From Planococcus sp. ISL-110 (GTDB lineage Bacteria > Bacillota > Bacilli > Bacillales_A > Planococcaceae), in assembly GCF_018613575.1 (NCBI RefSeq), contig NZ_JAGGPX010000029.1, forward strand, positions 19,772-55,372: a stretch of 35,601 nucleotides of DNA, written 5' to 3'. The translations under genes were made by a program, and so were the position numbers. Under the pieces are notes generated by a model. That model made no database searches. It was not told the DNA's origin and worked only from the letters and a program-made list of their open reading frames with translations. Positions 32,521 through 35,601 of the stretch are shown in pieces. Each line of letters starts with the position of its first letter. The stretch's first letter is position 1.

Positions 32521-35094
32521 ATGCCGGGAAGAAATGAACCGTGCCCGTGCGGCAGCGGAAAAAAGTACAAGAAGTGCTGTGGCACAGGACAGGCGGCTGG
32601 ACAATCAAAGGCGATAGAAGAAGAACTTTCAAAGGTCAACGAAGAATTTCAAGTGAAAGGGCTCCGGCCGGAAACAGTCACGGCAATCGAGGAGAGGATC
32701 AATGAGTGGATTGATGAATTGAACGGTGTGTTTCCCGACACCTTTATCGAGCAGGCAGCGTTCGATACGTATGCGTTTTTGGATCATCCAGAAGACTGGC
32801 ATAATTTTCTTGATAAACAGCTCCAGCGGCGCCCGCGCAGGGAAGTCGAGGAAGTCCTTCAGGCGTGGCGGCATCCGTTTTTGCTGCTGGCGAAGGCGGA
32901 GCGATCGGAAGATGGGCGGCTGTTTGCCAAGGATGAGAAGAGCGATCGTCTTTACGAGGCGATCCATGAACCTTCTGAACTTGACGGCCAATGGATCCTT
33001 GGTGTCGCGCTCCCATTTCCAGCAGCGGGGGAGCAAGCTGTCTGGTTCAGACACGGAGCAATGTATTTAAAGGCCGATACGCCTTCCTCTTTTATTGAAG
33101 CGCTGAAAGAGAATATGCCGTCGCTAGACTTGCTAAGTCTCTTGAAACTCCTCATCCATCTAAATCAGGAGAAGGAGGCGGAACTGTCGCCGTTCGCACG
33201 GGAAGTGCTGGAGAAGGTAGATCGCTTTATGGGTCCATTTTCAGAAGAATCCGGGATCTCCGAACTGACAAAAGAATTGCTCCAACAACTGGAATTAAAC
33301 GCGAAGAAACCAGAAGCGGTCGCGGCCGGAATCATTCAGGCCGGGGCGGATATCGGAATTGTCCAGCAGCTGCTCAATCAGAAGCAACTTGCGGCTGCAT
33401 TCGGCGTTTCAGTGATGACGATGCTGAAATACCGCGATGTGGCGGTTGATTTTATAGTCAGTAGGATGGAAGAAGCGGAAGGATTGTCGATTGAAAGGGA
33501 TGAAGGCGACTGGAAGCTAGAGGAGCCCGCTGCCGGTGGGACGGGTACGGTTATGCAGGTCAAGGTCAAGCTGATCAGGATGAGCCCACCGGTATGGCGC
33601 CGGCTCCAGGTGGACAGCCGGATGAGTTTTGCAAATTTCCATCATGTGCTGCAGGCGGCATTCGAGTGGGACAACGATCATTTGCATGAATTTCGGGTGA
33701 CGCGCTCCGGCGGCAAGGCAAATCAAAACATCGTGATTGATATGGAAGATGAAGGACTCGATCTTCCTTTATTTGCCGCATCCTTTATAGAAAAGCTTGA
33801 CGAGAATGTCGAGCGGCTGGAAGATTGGTTTTTGGAGGAGAAAGATCGGGTGGTTTACACGTATGATTTCGGGGCTGACTGGGAACACGAAATCGTGCTG
33901 GAGAAACGACTGCCGGCTGAACCGGGTGCACGTTACCCGCGCTGTGTAAAAGCAAAAGGGGAAGCGCCGGGTGAGTATGGATTCGAGCCGGAAGATGAAG
34001 AAGGGGAAACTTCTCCGGATGAGATGACGGAAGTCGTCAATGACCTGCTTGAGATGGTGCACGCTGACTTGGTACCGGAAGAACCAGATCTCCTCAGCAG
34101 CGGCCGGGACAGCTGGCAGCAGTTGCTCATGGATATGGCGGAACTCCGAAAATTGGAGCCGTGGAACTGGCTGCACGATGACCAGGTGTTCGCCGTGCAG
34201 GACCCGGCGAGCGAAAGACCGCTGTTTGTGTCGGTGCTGGGTGCAGCCGGTGAAGAGTTTGGGCTCGCTGTCTATATCGGGGAAGAAGGCTTTAAAAGTC
34301 TTCTGGCAACGATGAGCGGAAAGGTTCCGATGGAAGAACTCGTTTTCAGCCAACGGAGTCTGCTGGCGTCCTTTTCTGACCGGGATGAGCTGGAAGCGGA
34401 TGATTTGCAGCTGTTGAAGGATGCCGGAATATCGTTCCGCGGCAAAAAACAATGGCCGCTGTTCCGGAGCTTTGTGCCAGGTTATTATCCGTGGTCGATC
34501 GATGAAGAGGAAGCGCATCTTTTAATCCAGGTGATCGCACAGACGAAAGCCGTATTGAATGGAGTAAAAGACGGGATGGAAATTCCTCCTGCGGAGAATG
34601 GACGCTCATTCTTCGGGCGCCGAATGAACGAAAGTGGAGAGTGGCAAGATGGCCGATTTATCGTTGATAGTCCGGCAGATCCCAAAGAGAAAGTGGTCGC
34701 TGAACTGATGGTGCCCGAAACGGAGGTCGCACGTTTGAAACAGAACAAGGCGGCGGATCTGAAAGCGGAGTATGGCCTATTTTTCATCAATCAGCCGGTT
34801 CAGAATGAGCCAGGAGAGCGGCCATATTTCCCGGTTGCAGCGGTCGCCCTGGACGAGGCGAGCGGGCTCGTGCTGCACCAGCATCTCGACGGGCGTAAAG
34901 AAAAAGCTGAAATTGCGCAGCAGGGACTGCTGAACTGGATCCGGGATTCTGGAAAAATGCCGAAGGCGCTTGTTGTGACAGCAGAAACCGAAGGGCTGCT
35001 CCGGCCATTGGCTGATAAGCTGGCGATGCGCATGGAAGTAAAGCGGCGACTGCCTGAATTAGAGAAACTGAAGCAGGCGATGAAGAGGATGTAA
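32521..35094 (+). CDS. Large SEC-C / plasmid pRiA4b ORF-3-like domain protein
   Basis: 857 residues. The N-terminus is a SEC-C zinc motif: PCPCGSGKKYKKCC at 7-20 with Cys 8, 10, 19 and 20. Residues about 344-500 form a pRiA4b ORF-3-like domain (VKLIRMSPPVWRRLQVDS, FANFHHVLQAAFEWDNDHLHEF, VYTYDFGADWEHEIVLEK, YPRCVKAKGEAPGEYGF). The N-terminal 330 and C-terminal 350 residues are acidic, GC-rich in sequence and mostly uncharacterised. The start ATG has AGAGGAGGCG upstream. It stands alone and ends 2 nt before a MITE-like hairpin that can terminate it. Function is unknown. SEC-C suggests metal-dependent binding to a protein or ribosome-associated partner, which is family knowledge rather than evidence here. 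Confidence 0.88.
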   Translation: MPGRNEPCPCGSGKKYKKCCGTGQAAGQSKAIEEELSKVNEEFQVKGLRPETVTAIEERINEWIDELNGVFPDTFIEQAAFDTYAFLDHPEDWHNFLDKQLQRRPRREVEEVLQAWRHPFLLLAKAERSEDGRLFAKDEKSDRLYEAIHEPSELDGQWILGVALPFPAAGEQAVWFRHGAMYLKADTPSSFIEALKENMPSLDLLSLLKLLIHLNQEKEAELSPFAREVLEKVDRFMGPFSEESGISELTKELLQQLELNAKKPEAVAAGIIQAGADIGIVQQLLNQKQLAAAFGVSVMTMLKYRDVAVDFIVSRMEEAEGLSIERDEGDWKLEEPAAGGTGTVMQVKVKLIRMSPPVWRRLQVDSRMSFANFHHVLQAAFEWDNDHLHEFRVTRSGGKANQNIVIDMEDEGLDLPLFAASFIEKLDENVERLEDWFLEEKDRVVYTYDFGADWEHEIVLEKRLPAEPGARYPRCVKAKGEAPGEYGFEPEDEEGETSPDEMTEVVNDLLEMVHADLVPEEPDLLSSGRDSWQQLLMDMAELRKLEPWNWLHDDQVFAVQDPASERPLFVSVLGAAGEEFGLAVYIGEEGFKSLLATMSGKVPMEELVFSQRSLLASFSDRDELEADDLQLLKDAGISFRGKKQWPLFRSFVPGYYPWSIDEEEAHLLIQVIAQTKAVLNGVKDGMEIPPAENGRSFFGRRMNESGEWQDGRFIVDSPADPKEKVVAELMVPETEVARLKQNKAADLKAEYGLFFINQPVQNEPGERPYFPVAAVALDEASGLVLHQHLDGRKEKAEIAQQGLLNWIRDSGKMPKALVVTAETEGLLRPLADKLAMRMEVKRRLPELEKLKQAMKRM

Positions 35095-35095
35095 A

Positions 35096-35210
35096 GCGTG
35101 TCCCTATGAGCGAAAAAAATTGCATAAAGAAAATGCCATCTTCAATGAAATCAATCGATTTCGAAGATGGCATTTTCTTTATGGAGAGTCATAAATGAAT
35201 TGTACACAGG
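35096..35210. repeat. MITE-like element, copy D, directly after the SEC-C gene
   Basis: Left end GTGTCCCTATGAGC and right end TACACAGGGAGG resemble the terminal repeats of copies B and C. The core is a 21-bp perfect stem (35123-35143 with 35163-35183), then GAAATC/GATTTC around an AATC loop. The core motif TTCAATGAAATC...GATTTCGAA is shared with copies B and C. Its location 2 nt after the stop codon allows it to act as transcript end or mRNA stabiliser. Confidence 0.72.
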
Positions 35211-35308
35211 GAGGAGTTTTAATGGCTAGAAGTATAGCTATTACCGTATTCTCAAGACAAGTAACATAGGCTTTCCGTAAAGCATTTCCAAAGTGATAGA
35301 AGCGGCTT
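35211..35308. other. Degenerate coding remnant upstream of the last ORF
   Basis: GGAGGAGTTTTAATGGCTAG begins with a good ribosome site and an ATG at 35222, but that frame closes after 15 codons. The region may be the broken start of the gene whose later part is at 35309-35527. Confidence 0.3.
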
Positions 35309-35527
35309 TTGGAGTTGATGGCGAAAGCCGAACGGGGAATGGCTGAACAGTATGTGGAGCGGGGAACGTTCCCCAATGGCCAATCGTACGATTCGATCAA
35401 GAACAACCGGCTGGCTGGGAGGGTTGAATGGAACCCAAGGGATGAAGATGTTCCTTTGCTGGTGGTTGACGGCAACTTTCTTTTCTATTATGATAAATTT
35501 TTTTCTATCTTTTCAAGGTGGACTTAA
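35309..35527 (+). pseudogene. Small ORF, probably remnant of a larger gene
   Basis: About 70 residues from TTG 35309 or ATG 35318: GRVEWNPRDEDVPLLVVDGN followed by a hydrophobic, Phe-rich end (FLFYYDKFFSIFSRWT). The PLLVVDG stretch resembles small Bacillales proteins ending in a LVVDGREISWEEFG-like segment, which here seems altered and shortened. The ribosome site is poor. It may be a frameshifted fragment beginning near 35222. Assignment is weak. Confidence 0.35.
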
Positions 35528-35601
35528 TTGCGCCAAACTGTTTGGACATTTCTGTGAAAGAAGCTCGACTATTAAGATACTGAAGAAGGACAAGCTCGAG
35601 A

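Noticed and set aside
33769..34518. 249-residue minus-strand frame opposite the SEC-C gene
   Set aside because: Antisense shadow in GC-rich coding DNA; no start signal and no family features.

Overview
The window looks like part of the chromosome of a low-to-moderate GC Gram-positive bacterium of the Bacillales, most likely the Planococcaceae (inference). The support is strong AGGAGG-type ribosome binding sites, frequent TTG and GTG starts, a BY-kinase/PHP-phosphatase/LCP exopolysaccharide module of Bacillus type, and intergenic high-copy-style repeats. No rRNA or tRNA gene and no CRISPR array was seen.

Layout. (1) 1-3190: the tail of a repeat array, an RmlB-like SDR protein without the usual TDE active-site motif, a GT4 glycosyltransferase, and an isolated 79-residue helix-turn-helix-like gene ending at a perfect 16-bp terminator. 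(2) 3273-4915: a gene-free array of four ~360-410 bp direct repeats plus a partial fifth. Each junction can fold into a long hairpin, and the internal sequence modules alternate A-B-A-B. (3) 4955-6678, minus strand: an LCP-family ligase and a membrane-anchored SGNH-like protein that appears to lack its nucleophile. (4) 6859-11067: a GC-richer, conserved regulatory and priming block with the Wzz-like chain-length modulator, tyrosine kinase, PHP phosphatase and a membrane UDP-HexNAc 4,6-dehydratase.

(5) 11109-26402: a markedly more AT-rich, strain-specific cassette. It holds a priming sugar-1-phosphate transferase, an SDR reductase/epimerase, a WbuB-like transferase with the CapE/CapF/CapG (FnlABC) trio for UDP-L-FucNAc, three further GT4 transferases, the Wzy polymerase, a TupA-like ATP-grasp protein, a pyruvyltransferase, the Wzx flippase and a MurB-like flavoprotein. 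(6) 26445-29787: precursor genes ugd, UDP-glucuronate 4-epimerase and galU, closed by a terminator. An acyltransferase lies on the opposite strand at 29954-30526. Together these genes encode a Wzx/Wzy-dependent acidic polysaccharide. From gene content it is inferred to contain a 6-deoxy-HexNAc priming sugar, L-FucNAc and hexuronic acid, with possible pyruvate, acyl and aminoacyl decoration, and to be attached to the wall by the LCP protein.

(7) 30527-35601: an accessory patch with a MITE-like 130-190 bp inverted-repeat family (three clear copies, one degenerate copy and a possible fragment), an IS3-family left-end remnant interrupted by one copy, an IS21-like end, a Doc toxin with AbrB-type antitoxin and palindromic operator, and an 857-residue SEC-C/pRiA4b-ORF3 protein. 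The most unusual features are the hairpin-punctuated array at 3.3-4.9 kb, the MITE/IS nesting at 30.7-32.2 kb, and the two apparent pseudoenzymes (546-1511 and 5893-6678) next to an otherwise standard polysaccharide locus.
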